64,000 nt of DNA from Rallus limicola (GCA_022605955.1 JAKCOZ010000002.1:71404783-71468782); one strand, 5' to 3'; positions 1-12,041 are shown, counted from the first letter of the stretch. Translations and numbers: made by a program. Notes: generated from the sequence alone by a model not told the origin.

Positions 1-3000
1 TTGCAACTCTTTGCTGAGCAACCACACTAGCAAGTTACCCCTCACTTCAGCTGTGCAGCTACAGATGTTTGATTTTTTCCTTGGTTTTGTGGTTTCTTTT
101 TTTTTTTAAAAAAGCCTTAAAACAGCCCTAATAAGTGACTTCTTGGATCTTCTCTTGCAGAAGCTATCCTTTCACCTTCTAATCCCTCATGAGATTGTAA
201 AGTAGAAGAAAATGTGTACTAGGTTTTACCAAGCAAGGTCTGTCCAGGTGTAGGTATGTGTTAGCAAGTAGCCTACCTGTGTGTACACATAGCCATGCAG
301 ATGTCTTCTTCCAGTTTAAATACCATACCCCCTCACTCCCTTGCCTCCCCCCCCAAAAAAGGAAAAAGCTAGGATATAACGAAAGAATATTATAAGACAG
401 AAAGAGACAGACTGCTCATAAAATCAAATAGGAATTCCCAAGATGGAAACAGTTTCTCCAAATCTTTTCCCAGAAGTGCTTTGGAAATACATTTTTCAAT
501 GATGTAAAGCTTTCAGTTAATAAGAGAATGTGGTGCATGTGCCACTTCATGACTACAAGTAGCTTTACATTCTACAGTGTCTCAAACTGCAACTTCTCGT
601 TTGTGTATATGCCTAGGCTTTGTGATTTTCTGTTTATTCTACGGTGCCTGATGAGCTGTCCCTTAGGCAAATGGGAGGTGGGTACTTGTTTGAACGAGGT
701 TTAGAATCCTGAATTGCCGTTCAGCTCTTGGAGAAAGCACTACGCATTACGACCCTTCGTTTTAGCTAGGTATACTCAACTTCGTGCACTTTAGAGACTG
801 CTAAAATGCATGCAGTAGGCTGCAGTGCAGTGGGAAGAGAGATGCAAGAGCAAGCATATATGAGGAGACTTCAATGTGCTGAAGAAGTCTGTTCACTGGC
901 AAAGCCCTTTATTCAGAACCTTAACTCAGAATGAAGAGTCACCCAGTGCCATTCTGTCATAAGCCTGTGGCAGTTGTACTGCAGCTTTGAGCTGCCCATA
1001 AGTTATAAGAGTGAATTCTGACCTAATTATCTCATTTATTTCTCATATAAAGTTCCATTAGATTAGACCTTTGAAAAATAGATTTTGTCCTTTGGAATTT
1101 GGTGTTGAAAAATGTCTCATTACATTTTTATTTGAAGATCCTATGCAATAATGAGACAATAGTTGTACCTCATCATCAGCTTTAAGTATACTGTATTTCA
1201 TGCTATGAACTCCTGCAACAGCAGAAATAGCACTGGAGTTTTGGGACTCTCTGACATGCTCTTTTGATGTGTAGTGAATCATGAAACATTTTCAGGTTAT
1301 TTTCATGGGACTTTAGATTGGCTGATAGGAACTTGACAGAATGAAAATGTCATCTGGATGAAGGCTTCTTGAATGCTGAGTAGAAACCTGCTGATACGGG
1401 CCAGTTTATTTACTGAATCGGAGGTTCTGTTGTACGAGCACTAAAATACTCATCTGAAAGTATTTCTGGATCTGCTCTTAAGGAATATTAAAAAGAAGAA
1501 AAAAATCCATGCAGCAATCTGCTTTGTTCTGAGTATTCTTTTCTAATCGTGGAACCTAACCAGTCTATGCAATGACTGTCTCAACCTAAACAAAGCTACT
1601 GAATCTCCACATACTGTTTATGTAAATATGGTGCTTCTTAAAATATGCTAACAGTATATTTTGGAGAACATCAGTTTTATGCCAGGAACTAACCTGAAGG
1701 GAATTTTGTGATAAAATATGTGACAGAAGGCTTTTCACAGCTGAATTTGACATGCTTATGTGGTTCTGTGGTTGCAAAACCATGTTTCTAGTATATGAGA
1801 AATGTATATATTTCCCATATATATAAAAATCTTAACAGGGGAATTGATTGCAGCTTAAATTACATTTCCTCCTGCGCTTCAGAAGGCCATGGGTTTAAGT
1901 ACATTATTCTGCCACAGGCTTGATTTAAGCTAGAGCAATACCTTTTTAAGTTTTTATTATGCTCTTTGCCATGAAAAAAAGATTTGTCAAGAGATTCATG
2001 TCATGTCAGTTTGTGTCCCTGATACAAATTGTGATAGGAATGAATGACCCGATTTTAACTACCCAATATGTTATATGCCGTGTACCAACTCAGTGTGCCA
2101 TTTTAGCTTCTATCATGGATCTTTATTAGGTAGATATTTTACTGTCAGCTACCTATTAATTACAGCTTGAACGGGGGTTTAATAGAGTGGTTATCAAATC
2201 AGAAGGAAGCATATTGAAAAAGTTGTGCCTCAGAACACAAAATTTTAATTCAGGGAATAGGAATGTAGTGTCTTTTAACATAAGGAGTGGGGACAGGAAA
2301 TGGCGTGATCAACCCATTTGTCAAAATTAAGCTTGTTTAAAAATTGTGCTGAGTGACAATTCATAGAAGGGATGAGATGATGATGACAGACTGCCCCCAA
2401 AACTCATAGATACTCCTAATTACCTGTGAATGAGTGGGATGAGCAAATCGGTATGCTATTAATATTCAGAACGAGTATGGTGTAATCAAGGAGTAGCCAG
2501 AGTGAGAAAGAGTGGCTGAGCAAAAGGCAGAGGTGACTAGTGAGCTGAGATAAACTGGACACCTGAATGGCCAAATGTATGGGTAAATGTGGACATCAGA
2601 CTCTGTAGCTGAGGTGTGGACCAGGAGGGTGACTGTGGTCCACCTACTGACAGAGCAAAAATGGGTACATTTTGTGTTAGTATTTCATGTTTGCCCAGAT
2701 AAATATTTAACCCCAGGTTGATGCCTTCTGTCTAACAAATGCCCAAAGTGTCTGTGATTGCAAAATGATTGAGGTTTGACTGAACTGGTGGTGCCATTGT
2801 TCTTCAGGCTGTCATGACATAGCAGTTAAGATACTTTCGTGTTTTATGCGTGATGTGACTTACTAAGTCTTGATATGAACAGACCCCTCAAGGGAAGAGT
2901 CATATCACGTCATATGGAAGACTGAGACTTAAACTCACATGGACTTATTGCTTTAACTGACATTGAATGAGGAAATGGATTTTGAGGGCAGTGGTCTAAT

Positions 3001-3504
3001 AGCTTGAGCAATCAGAGAAGCGACTATTTAAGGCATCCATGGTGGCTTTAATATTTTAGGTGAAAAAGGAAGGAACAAGCTTCTTTGCTAGGCCAACTGC
3101 TGGCAAGGAGATGAATTAGGTGTTCTCAGTCTTACTGACTCATGCTATTCACTTGTCTTCACCTCAAAAATTGTTTTTTTAATAACTGTCATTGAGCTAA
3201 ATACCTGTAGGAAAGATTGAAGAAGCAAAATAATTCTTATTCTAATATAGTGTAAATCAAATTAAGTGCTAGTATACATCTGTTTTAAGATCTTTACTGG
3301 CATAAATACATTGGTAGGGGAAGTTTTGTTTTGGTTTTTTCACAATCCTAATAGTTATGCTGACAAAACTTTTACATATAGAACAAGTATAAATTAGCAA
3401 AGAGCTAATCCTCATATAATTTATTTGCTGAAGCACTAGTCCAACCTCCATTTTGGCTTTATGCTTTGTAAGTGTACAGAAAAATGAGTGAATATAGACT
3501 GTGC

Positions 3505-3505
<1 letters not shown>
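1..3505. other. Non-coding stretch, no recognisable feature
   Basis: AT-rich DNA with short homopolymers (a T run near 97-108, an A run near 355). Short minus-strand open frames at 1058-1282, 1586-1783 and 3269-3451 have no recognisable motifs and no convincing splice context. I see no repeat family I can name. It could be intronic or intergenic. Confidence 0.6.

Positions 3506-3510
<5 letters not shown>

Positions 3511-3547
<37 letters not shown>
3511..3547. repeat. (AT)n microsatellite
   Basis: An uninterrupted AT dinucleotide run that follows a short GT-rich lead (3501-3510). It abuts and overlaps the left arm of the palindrome at 3543-3616. AT runs like this are length-variable and prone to cruciform formation. 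Confidence 0.95.
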
Positions 3548-3553
<6 letters not shown>

Positions 3554-3561
3554 TTTTTTAA

Positions 3562-3597
<36 letters not shown>

Positions 3598-3616
3598 TTA
3601 AAAAATATTTTTATAT
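3543..3616. repeat. 74-bp perfect AT-rich palindrome
   Basis: The two 37-bp halves are exact reverse complements about an axis at 3579/3580. The outer arms carry the non-repetitive block AAAAATATTTTTTAACC and its complement, and the centre is an alternating TA run. The outer-arm match goes beyond what a pure AT repeat gives for free, so this is a true inverted duplication. It could extrude as a cruciform, and such AT palindromes are known sites of fork stalling and breakage in vertebrates. It starts about 190 bp before a CR1 copy. Confidence 0.95.
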
Positions 3617-3731
3617 GCTTCTTGTCTTCTGGCTGTCAGTGGGACTGCTGTATGCAGTGTTTCAGGAGCCCACTTAGAGAATTGAAGTAGAAACAAATAC
3701 CTATATTGTGGTTTCAATGGCCTGGTTATTT

Positions 3732-4511
3732 CATAGAATCACAGAATTGTAGGGGTTGGAAGGGACCTCCAGAGATCATTGAGTCCAACCCCCCTGCCAA
3801 CGCAGGGTCCCTAGGACATATCGCACAGGGAGACGGGTCTTCGGTATTTCCAGAAAAGGAGACTCTACAAGCCCCCTGGGCAGCCTGTCCCAGGGCTCTG
3901 TCATCCTCACAGTGAAAAAGATCTGCATGTTGGTGCAAAACTTCCTGTCCTCCAACTTGAGGCCATTGCCCCTTGTCCTGTCCCCACAGACAACTGAAAA
4001 GGGGCTGGCGGTTTCCCTTTTTCTTCCACACTTCAGATATTTACAAACATTGATCAGATTCCCTCTCAGTCTTCTTTTCTCAAGGCTGAACAGCCCCAGT
4101 TCACTAAGCCTTTCCTTGTAGGGGAGATGCTCCAGGTCTTTAATCATCTTTGTGGCCCTTCTCTGGACTCTCTCCAGGAGATCCCTGGCTTTTTTATACC
4201 AGGGAGCCCAGAACTGGACACAATACTCCAGGTGGGGCCTGACCAGGGCAGAGTAGAGGGGGAGGATCCTCCTTTGACCTTCTGGCCACGCTCCCTTTGA
4301 TGCCCCCCAGGCTCCCATTGGCTCTCTTAGCCACCAGGGCACACTGCTGGCTCATGGACAATCTGTTGTCCGCCAGGACCCCCAGGTCCTTCTCCGCAGA
4401 GCTTCTCTCCAACAGGTCATCCCCCAGCCTGTACTGATACAAGTGGTTATTACTTCCCAGATGCAAGACTCTACACTTGCTTTTATTTAACCTCATCTGG
4501 TTTCTTAAAAC
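3732..4511 (-). mobile_element. CR1 LINE, 5'-truncated, with ORF2 C-terminal remains
   Basis: This is the 3' part of a chicken-repeat-1 retrotransposon, inserted on the minus strand. The 3' tail lies at 3732 (TCATAGAATCACAGAATTG on plus). The minus strand encodes the C-terminal part of CR1 ORF2 (reverse transcriptase): an N-terminal portion at 4514-4194 includes EKDLGVLAD, and a second portion at 4342-3776 includes LPLYSALVRPHLEYC and LLERVQRRATKMI, both typical of CR1. The two portions lie in different frames, so an indel near 4260-4275 breaks the reading. The element lacks its 5' end, as most CR1 copies do. It is the longest and best preserved CR1 here, so it is relatively young. Confidence 0.95.
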
Positions 4512-6891
4512 CAATTTAAAAGTTGTATGTATATAAGCTGCTTAAAAAAGATTAGACTCCTGCAAAGATTTCTTCTGCCTCTTTCCCATCATAGTTGAAA
4601 CTGATACGATGTGCTGCCAGCCTTCCTGATTCCATATTACCTGAGATCTGTAGATGAGGTTTTGGCAGCTGAGAATTGACAGAAGTGCTCTTCAGACTCA
4701 TTCAGAATCAAAGAGCATGCTAGAGGATATAATTTCTGCCACCCTTATGCACTGATCCTGAAATTGATCCTTCCTGTCTGGCACTTCTTGCTCCCAAAGC
4801 CTCACCCAAAAAACCATCTGTGATGAGGTACAAAGGAGCTCACTTGCAGCTCTATCCCCAAAACCATCTGCTTCTCAGGAAGCAGTCAACATCTTTTAGG
4901 ATGTTTTAGGTGTGTATGTCCAATTGCTGCCAAGGCAGATAGAAAAGCAGTTAGTGAAATGAAGTTATGAGAATTTTTTATCTCTCAGACTTTTAATGAA
5001 AGCCTAATGTTTGGGTTCAAATGAAAGGCAATGGCCCCATTAATACTTAATGAGTAGTAATTGCCAGAGTTAGGATAATTATTGTAATCCAAATGGAAAT
5101 ATTGCATACGGCCATTAGTGATTAACACATGTGAGACAAAACAGAAGATGTGCAATTATTTGGCCTTTAAATGTATTTATGGATTATCCTTATTACCCAA
5201 TATTGTTGAGATATTATGAAATCATGTAAGCAAGCCAGACAATCCTGGTACATGAAGCATAGGCAGATATGTAACAGAAAAATGAATTATGGTATAATTC
5301 TCTGAAAATCTAAGTGTAGATTATTAGAAAATTGGATTATTTTCACCATTTTTAAACTGCACTGTAGGTGTAGTACAAAATATTGATGCAAAAATGCATA
5401 GGGATATTTCATTATAGGACTCTACTAAATTTGAATTCCGTTGGCTCAGAGGGTGGATAAACTCCGTGACAGGTTACTGAAGATACCCGCAACCTGGTAC
5501 GTGCTCTGCCCACTTATGACTCTTTAAAACCAAAACTGTTTCCGTGTAGGTTTTAAGGACTGTCTTGTAATATTTGAACTTGGTGAGTTGCCTTAACCTG
5601 TAAGAAGTTAAAAAAAAAAAACCCTAAGAAATGATAACCCCTCTTCCTGTCAGTGGAAGAGGCCTGCAATCATCCCTGCCTGCTTGGGCAGTGGAAGAAG
5701 TCTTAGACTAGTTTGGAGAAAGGACTTTCAGGATCACTCCTGTTACTGGTGTAAATGCTGTGTACCGTGAATACTTTTCAGAGCTGTTCTTTCAGTTTTC
5801 CATTCTGGCCAAAGAAATATTTCAGGACTTGTCCCTCTAGATGTTGTGATCCCTGTTCTAGGAAGTTAGTTTTACTGTTCCTCACTGAACTGGAAAATAT
5901 TTTGCAAAGTGGAAAGACCTAACCAGAGGTAACACCAGGTAGTTATTAATTGTGTTTAAAAATTTTAGGTCTTTAATTTTAATGAAAGGTTTGTTCAGGC
6001 TGTTAATATCTACATCCATCTTTGGAGGCCTCTGTGTTGTCTGGAAATGGAGCAGTCTCAAATACCTGCTTTTGAGAAGGAATGTGGAATTGGCAGAGGC
6101 AAACTGGGGTTTTCAAAGCCAAATTCAATGTTTGTCTCCACTTCAGGACATATCTGTGAGATGTATGTGAAATGACCCTTTCATTTTACACCTACCACAG
6201 CCCAGTTTATACATTTTGGGGAAAAAAAAAATCACACACTTATTTTAACTCCTCTTATACATTGCCACAGAATGTTTCAAAACTGAACATCAGACTAAAG
6301 TATAACCTGATAATCTTCCTTGTGATGGTTAAATGTGTGTGGTAGACCAGGACCTCACCTTATGAGATAAATCTCTTCATTAAAGAAATGGATTTACAGC
6401 AGGGGAGGATTTTGTGCTGTGCATGTGTTAAGGCCAGTTCCATCTAAATGTGTAATTTCTAACATGAAGATGAATGGAGCCTTAAAACTTTTCATAATAT
6501 GAGATAATGAGCCATAAAGCAGGTGCAGATGATTAGATGATGGACCCAACAGTAATTAAGTTGGCAGTACCTTCACGGCACCTGGTCTGGAGTGGATTCA
6601 CCTACGGTCTTGTCAGTTGGCCTCACACTGGACTTGGATACCGTGCCTTCTCCTGTGCTCCCTCAAGCATCAGACTTCAAATGAACATGCCATAGACTCT
6701 TAATGGACTTGCCTCACATGTCCTAACAAATCTCTAAAGCTGTATATTATATGTAGTTACAGGATTTAACTTCTTTCCCACCACCACCCGAGATAATACA
6801 TAGTTCATCGTAATAAACTGGGTGGTTTTATCCTTGATACTAAAAAAAAAAAAGAAGCCATGTTGATTTTAGCGTAGCAGGAGATCCAGAT
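4512..6891. other. Non-coding stretch, nothing recognisable
   Basis: AT-rich sequence without a repeat family, RNA gene or supportable exon that I can name. The only open frame over 60 codons (5952-6170, plus) has no motif. A short A run lies near 5610 and a longer one at 6841-6852. Confidence 0.6.
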
Positions 6892-7151
6892 CTACTCACT
6901 ATAGAAAAATATTTGGTGTGGGAAACTAGCATTGTCTTTTATTTTAGAGTAGTAGATGAGGAGCAACTTTTTATCTAAGATAATTCTAGCGTGCTTGAAG
7001 TAGGAGGCTGCCTTCTGGCTCCTTTGGTGACAACCAGCCTTCAAATCGTGAGACAGGATCTTTATGAACTGCTGTATTGAAGTATTTATCATGCCAAAGT
7101 CAGGGATGACGTATCTCAACATATTGTAGACATTATCCATTAGTTCCAGAC
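6892..7151 (-). other. Exon-like open segment, product unknown
   Basis: On the minus strand a good acceptor (TCTGTCTTCCCCAG) ends at 7152. An open frame of about 85 codons follows, ending in a stop at 6892-6894. The translation contains DNVYNMLRYVIPDFGMIN and a basic helical stretch KAASYFKHARIILDKKLLL. It looks alpha-helical, perhaps of a HEAT/ARM type, but I do not recognise the family. The frame needs one base from an upstream exon. The exon-like segment at 7687-7828 ends in the wrong phase to supply it, so a joined gene is not shown. A chance open frame beside a chance acceptor is a real alternative. Confidence 0.22.
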
Positions 7152-7473
7152 CTGGGGAAGACAGAGAACAGAAATAACCTCAGAATTTTTATAGAAGTTG
7201 CTTACCAATTCTTGGGGTGTTCTGAATTATTCCTTAATATCCTTATTTAACTGGCTTTGTCTTGCTTTAAATACACACTTTTCTGTTTGTGTTTTTTGCT
7301 TACTGTGTATCCTTTATTTTTCATTATTTTTAATGGAAGATAAATATACACAGTGAAAAGAAAACTGTAACACCAATCTGGAAGCACCTAAACCCAAGCA
7401 AGCTGTTAGCAGCCTTTTCAGCACCAATCACGTCTTTGCATTAATTAATTTGCTTTAAGGAGAGATCCCATTC

Positions 7474-7507
7474 CAAGTGAATTACACTGTCAAGTGAATT
7501 ACACTGT
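7474..7507. repeat. 17-bp tandem duplication (2 copies)
   Basis: The unit CAAGTGAATTACACTGT occurs twice in immediate succession (7474-7490 and 7491-7507) with no mismatch. This is a recent local slippage or duplication event in otherwise unique sequence. Confidence 0.95.
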
Positions 7508-7686
7508 CAAACAATTAAATCACAGCATAACGTATTAAAGTCTCTTCACGAGAATGGCAAAACTGCTATTAGTTCATCTAGCAGCTTTGGTAGCTCGAAA
7601 GGAGCAAGTAAAAGAATGTTTCAGTCCATCTTATTTCCTTTTAGCAATCGAGTCCAGAGTTTCCAAACATAAGGTCCAATATACCT

Positions 7687-7828
7687 TCACAATAAAGCTT
7701 AGTTGAGTGGTGGGGTTTTCTTCTGTTGACAGAAGAGCAAATGTTATGGCTGTTGGAAGTTTAAAGAGAAGAATCTCTCTAAAGATGTACTCAATTTGAG
7801 AGAAATGACACTGACACATGGCGATTCA
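7687..7828 (-). other. Exon-like open segment, product unknown
   Basis: On the minus strand the segment has a strong acceptor (TTATCCTTTCAG, ending at 7829) and a good donor (GTGAAG|GTATAT, donor bases 7686-7685). The frame between them reads through MCQCHFSQIEYIFREILLF and ends in QLSFIVK. The first codon after the acceptor in this frame is TGA, so the segment is either broken, read in another phase, or not an exon. The helical, leucine-rich composition is similar to the segment at 6892-7151. No family is recognised. Confidence 0.2.
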
Positions 7829-9261
7829 CTGAAAGGATAATGACCATATTTTTCAGTGTGCAGAGTTCTGAGAAAGATGAAGGTGAAACTTAGCCTAAAA
7901 AAACTTGCTGAAAATAGAATTTAAACCTTTTTTTTTTTTTTTGTTTTGCTTTTGAAGCAATTCTTGCACACAGAAATTCTTTTATTAACCACAATAATTT
8001 TTTAATTAAATAGTTGTCCTCATGAATGTCTACAAATTGTAGGTGGTTTGTGCAAATTTTGTAGAGAGAGAGAGAGAACTATTTTATACACATCATGCAG
8101 AGAGATGTATCTGTGACTTTTTCTTTCTGTATCATTTTGAGGAGAGGCAACTGTATCTAGTTCCATCAGGAAGACAGAGTGTGGCTTGCTGATTTGGGTG
8201 CCTGATCCAAAAAGCCCTGCTGCAAGTGAGAGTACCTTGAAATGCCAGGGAGCCTATTGGTGCTGCAACTCATCACACCTTTTTTCCCCTTGTTCTTGAA
8301 GTGTATTTAATTCCACCAATATCCTCCTCCTGTGGAGACAGAGACACTTTTGAAATAGACGCTGAGAAGTTGGCTGAGAACTCTGTCATGCTACAAACGG
8401 AGTGAGGAGGAGTTGATTAAGGAAAAGAAAGTAGTGTTGTGTCATGCACTGTGTTTATCAGGTATGCTTTTGAAAGTGTGGATAAATACTAATTAAGTAT
8501 TACTGTACTAAAAATCTCTCACTTTCAAACTTGGAAGAGTATTCTTCAATATTTGCTAATTATGATGATCTTGAAACATTTGTAGATAATTACAGCCACA
8601 CTTGGTCACTGAAAATGCAGCACCTAAAAACACATTATCCCAGTAAATTACCAGGAGATGGCAATTCCTTGTGCTAACTCTGGGCACTCTTCCCTCTTCT
8701 TACACATATTGCATTATGCATAAAATGTATTGTGAAACAAGTCTGAGCCTGGGTTAAGCGGTTGGCTCAAAATAGCATAAATACATAAAAATGTCAAAGT
8801 CCTAGAAAATTTGATTTATGTTTTACACCTCAGGCAAATACCAGCTAGACATATAGTTTTCAAATTTTTGTCTTTCTCTGCAGGGAATATTATTTTAGTT
8901 GCTAAGGAGCTACTAACTGAGAATGTATGGCAGTGAGCAAGATTTAGCTATTAGCTCATAAAAGCAATCATGTTATTTTGATCATTGTGCTGCAATGGGA
9001 ATCGTGAAAAGTAGTTAATTTTATTATAAGCAATTACATTGCCAGTTCCATGAAATATATACATATTTCTGCAAGCAGAAGGTTGAAATGGGAAAAAAGG
9101 ACCAAAACTTTTTACAGAAGCCTCAAAACTGGTGAAAGTTTGGATTTACAGAAAAGTGTTCTGTGCTGTAAAGAAACACAGAAGTTGATTTTTTAATACT
9201 CTATTTACTCCAATAAATAGGCCAAGTGCATTTGCTGTGTTTCTCTTTACAAAGGCAGGTA
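7829..9261. other. Non-coding stretch with short simple repeats
   Basis: AT-rich sequence with a T run at about 7929-7942 and a short (GA)n at 8062-8078. No gene or named repeat is visible. Confidence 0.6.
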
Positions 9262-9556
9262 CGTCTCTGTAGGTAGGCCAGGGTGGCGAGAGACCCTGTT
9301 GGGGTCTCTCCTTGCCCCGAGGATCATAGAATCATTAAGATTGGAAAAGGCCTCCAAGATCATCTAGTCCAACCATCCCCCTACCACCTATATTACTTAC
9401 TAACCCATGTCCCGAAGTACCTCATCCAACCTTTTTTCTGGGCAAAATGGGACCATGGGCAGTGGTCCTGCTCGCTTCGCCCTGGCTGGGTGACACAGCT
9501 CTCTGCCCCAGCTCACCTGCTGCCCCTGGGCTTCTTTGGGGGCAGAAACTGAAAGG
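9262..9556. other. GC-rich patch hosting a CR1 fragment
   Basis: The flanks of the CR1 at 9323-9437 are much richer in G+C than the neighbourhood. The left flank contains a 9-bp stem, GAGAGACCC (9288-9296) and GGGTCTCTC (9302-9310), with a 5-base loop. The right flank (9440-9556) is rich in CTGCCCC. I cannot assign the flanks to a family. They may be an older repeat into which the CR1 inserted. Confidence 0.4.
9323..9437 (-). mobile_element. CR1 LINE 3' fragment (short)
   Basis: The plus strand reads ATCATAGAATCATTAAGATTGG followed by GATCATCTAGTCCAACC and CTACCACCTATATTAC, the complement of a CR1 3' end. The subfamily differs from the copy at 3732 and resembles the one at 37305, which shares the CTACCACCTATATTACTAACT block. 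Only about 115 bp remain. Confidence 0.9.
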
Positions 9557-9557
9557 T

Positions 9558-10189
9558 GAGTAGGAAGTAGGTGATAGAAATATATGACCCTATGAATGAA
9601 CCAGGCAGTTCAATACAAAGTTACTTTTTTATATAATAATAATGTGTCAACTGGGATGCAAATATTGTTACATGGAAAATAAGTATTTTTCTTACACTGT
9701 TTCTCCTTCCACTGCTGCTTCTTATACATTTTTCTTCTCCTATGATCATTGCTTGAATATAATCCAGAAACATATATGATATAAACCTAAGAAGCTGCTG
9801 TTGGCTACTTGCAGTCCCACCACTGCTATACTCTGCCTGGTATATTGTGCCCTTATGTCCCTATGTTCTTATTGTGAGATGGTGATGAAAAGCTAAAGGT
9901 TTAAATGATTTTCCATCATTTTCTACCAAAAATATCAACTATAGTCAAATGGCTTGTAACATTAGTGAAAAGTGAGGACAAGCAAGTATCATCCCCTTGA
10001 ATGGAAGGAGAAGTGCTTAGAAAATTTGTGTAACAAAACTATTAAGACAGACCCCAAGTGACAAATAAACAAACTGACAGATAAATAGAAAATAATTGGT
10101 TTGAATTTCAGCTAGGAAGGTTCAGGTTAGATAGTGGAATACAACTCTCCACGTTTAGAAAAACAAACCAATGGATTAGAGTCCCTGGT
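9558..10189. other. Non-coding stretch, nothing recognisable
   Basis: AT-rich unique sequence with no open frame, repeat or RNA structure that I can support. Confidence 0.55.
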
Positions 10190-10285
10190 GACTGTAAGGG
10201 AGCTCCATGCCTGGAGGACTTTTAGAAAAGGTTAGATAAATAACTATCAGCACTGACATGGGTACAGTTTGTGCATTAGGGCAAG
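10190..10285 (+). mobile_element. Ancient CR1-like 3' fragment
   Basis: The run CTGGAGGACTTTTAGAAAAG followed by GTTAGATAAATAACTATCAG and GACATGGGTACAG matches the general pattern of old amniote CR1 3' ends (roughly GGAGG-TTTTTAAGAA-AGGTTAGA-AAACACCTGTCAGGGATGG). It is strongly diverged, so it is much older than the other CR1 copies here. Confidence 0.5.
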
Positions 10286-12012
10286 AAGCTGTGCTGATCA
10301 ATCAGCCTGCAAAAATGTGCAGCCTGCAAAATGTGAAAAGGTGATAAGTGAAACGATTGTAACATAAAGACACAACCTGTATTAAACACAAGTAAACTTG
10401 GAAAAATCAAAATATGAATGGCAGTCAGAAGTTTTGCCTGATTTTTATTTTTCTGTAAATTAATTCATAAATTATTCACGATGATCCATAGATTTTTCAT
10501 GTTTTTTTCTCCAAAATGCTTTGGCTCAAAGCACGATTAGGTGAGCTAGATAATGTCTGAAGCGCTTTACAAACTTATGGTTATGTGACTGATGCCCCCC
10601 GTGTCCATATAGTTAATGGAGACATATGGTCAAGCCAAGCAGGGGATGCAGCCTACCCCTCACCCATTTGTAAGTGGCTGTTCTCTGACCATAAAATGAG
10701 ACAGAAGTAATGATGTTCTCAGCTTTGGCACCCAGGTACATCTCAGGTTTGCACACAGATGAGGAAAGCTACGGGTTGGTCTGCAGCTTTTTTTGTGGAC
10801 AGCTGGAGGGTTCTGTGATTTAGATACACTATATAGCTTGAACAGAGTAATTGTTTTCCAAAGGGGAGAAAATCTATGGCATTACTATTTATATTGATTT
10901 TTTAATGCATTTTATTATTAATTTAAAGCACACACAGATTGCGGAGGCATCCGATGAAATGGAAGGACTAACTTAGTCAAGGTAATTAATTTGGTAGGTA
11001 CACCCACTGAAAAACGATATTCCCGGTAGAACAGCAACGTGCAGAGAGTTTGCCTGCTAAGCTGAAAGAACAGGCTAACTGGCAAAACTGAGAACACACA
11101 GGTAGAGCTTCCTGCAGAAAATGAAAACTGGGAACTTTCCCTAAAATATCGATGGGAAGAGTTTCTTTTACCAACCAATTCCAGACTCATGTATGTGAGA
11201 GACAAAACAAAAGTTCCTGTAGGGAAAGTGAAGAAAAGCTCCTAGGGAAACAAGGAAATAAGTGACTCTTTTCCTTGTTCTTGAAGTTATTTCAACCAAT
11301 CTATACACATTGTTCCCAAGTTCAGTGCTGCACCTGTCTGGGTTCCCTTGGGCCAGCAAGGTGGCACAGAGGCACGTGGCATAGGCTGTGCTAATTGATT
11401 ACATCCCCTTGCTTGGGAAATTTTCCTGTTAGGCAGGTTCAGCTTGTTGTTTGGAAAAAAAAAGGGATCATGGGAGAACTGACAGTTAACCAGTTATGCT
11501 TTTTTGTTATGGATTCAGAACTCTTAAGCTACATTTGGGACTATTAAGTTAAATTTTCATATTCAGCTCAAAGACTAAATCAGCAGGCATTCTGGAATAT
11601 CAAGTGAGTAATATACCCCATAACAAAGATAAATGCTTTCACAATGATTTACATGCTTACAGCAATAAGAGTGGCTAATGTGCAGTAAAGTCAAATTTCA
11701 ATAAAAATGAGTTAATTAAGTCCTATTTTAATGCTACGAAAAAGAAATAAGCATCATGCATGGCTGATAAAAATATTAATTGCCTGCAAGTTGATATATA
11801 AAAGCATAATACTCTGTTATGATAATGAAGCAAAACCTAAAATAACAGACTACTGTTCACCACTGCATATGGCATTGTCTATACAGTGTCAGTGTGTGGG
11901 AGAAAGCTGAAAATCTTGTAAACAAGGTCTTATTAACTGGAAAAAGAAACTTTTTCTACTTCACAATTCCAAAATGCATCACAGCACTGAAAATGTCTTT
12001 TGTAATCTACTC
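10286..12012. other. Non-coding stretch, one weak minus-strand open segment
   Basis: This is mostly AT-rich unique DNA. On the minus strand an acceptor-like TTTTCATTTTCTGCAG near 11118 precedes an open frame reaching 10918, with a Leu/Phe/Arg-rich translation that I cannot identify. The evidence is too thin to call an exon. Confidence 0.45.
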
Positions 12013-12041
12013 TGTGTGTGTGTGCGCGCGTGTGTGTGTGC
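12013..12041. repeat. (TG)n/(CG)n alternating purine-pyrimidine tract
   Basis: TGTGTGTGTGTGCGCGCG is followed directly by TGTGTGTGTG. It is a strictly alternating purine-pyrimidine run with an internal CGCGCG, a classic sequence for left-handed (Z) DNA and a length-variable microsatellite. Confidence 0.95.

Noticed and set aside
3706..4121. Plus-strand frames over the first CR1
   Set aside because: They are antisense shadows of the CR1 sequence.
3776..4342. 188-codon minus-strand open frame as a host gene
   Set aside because: Its translation is the CR1 ORF2 C-terminus, so it belongs to the retrotransposon.
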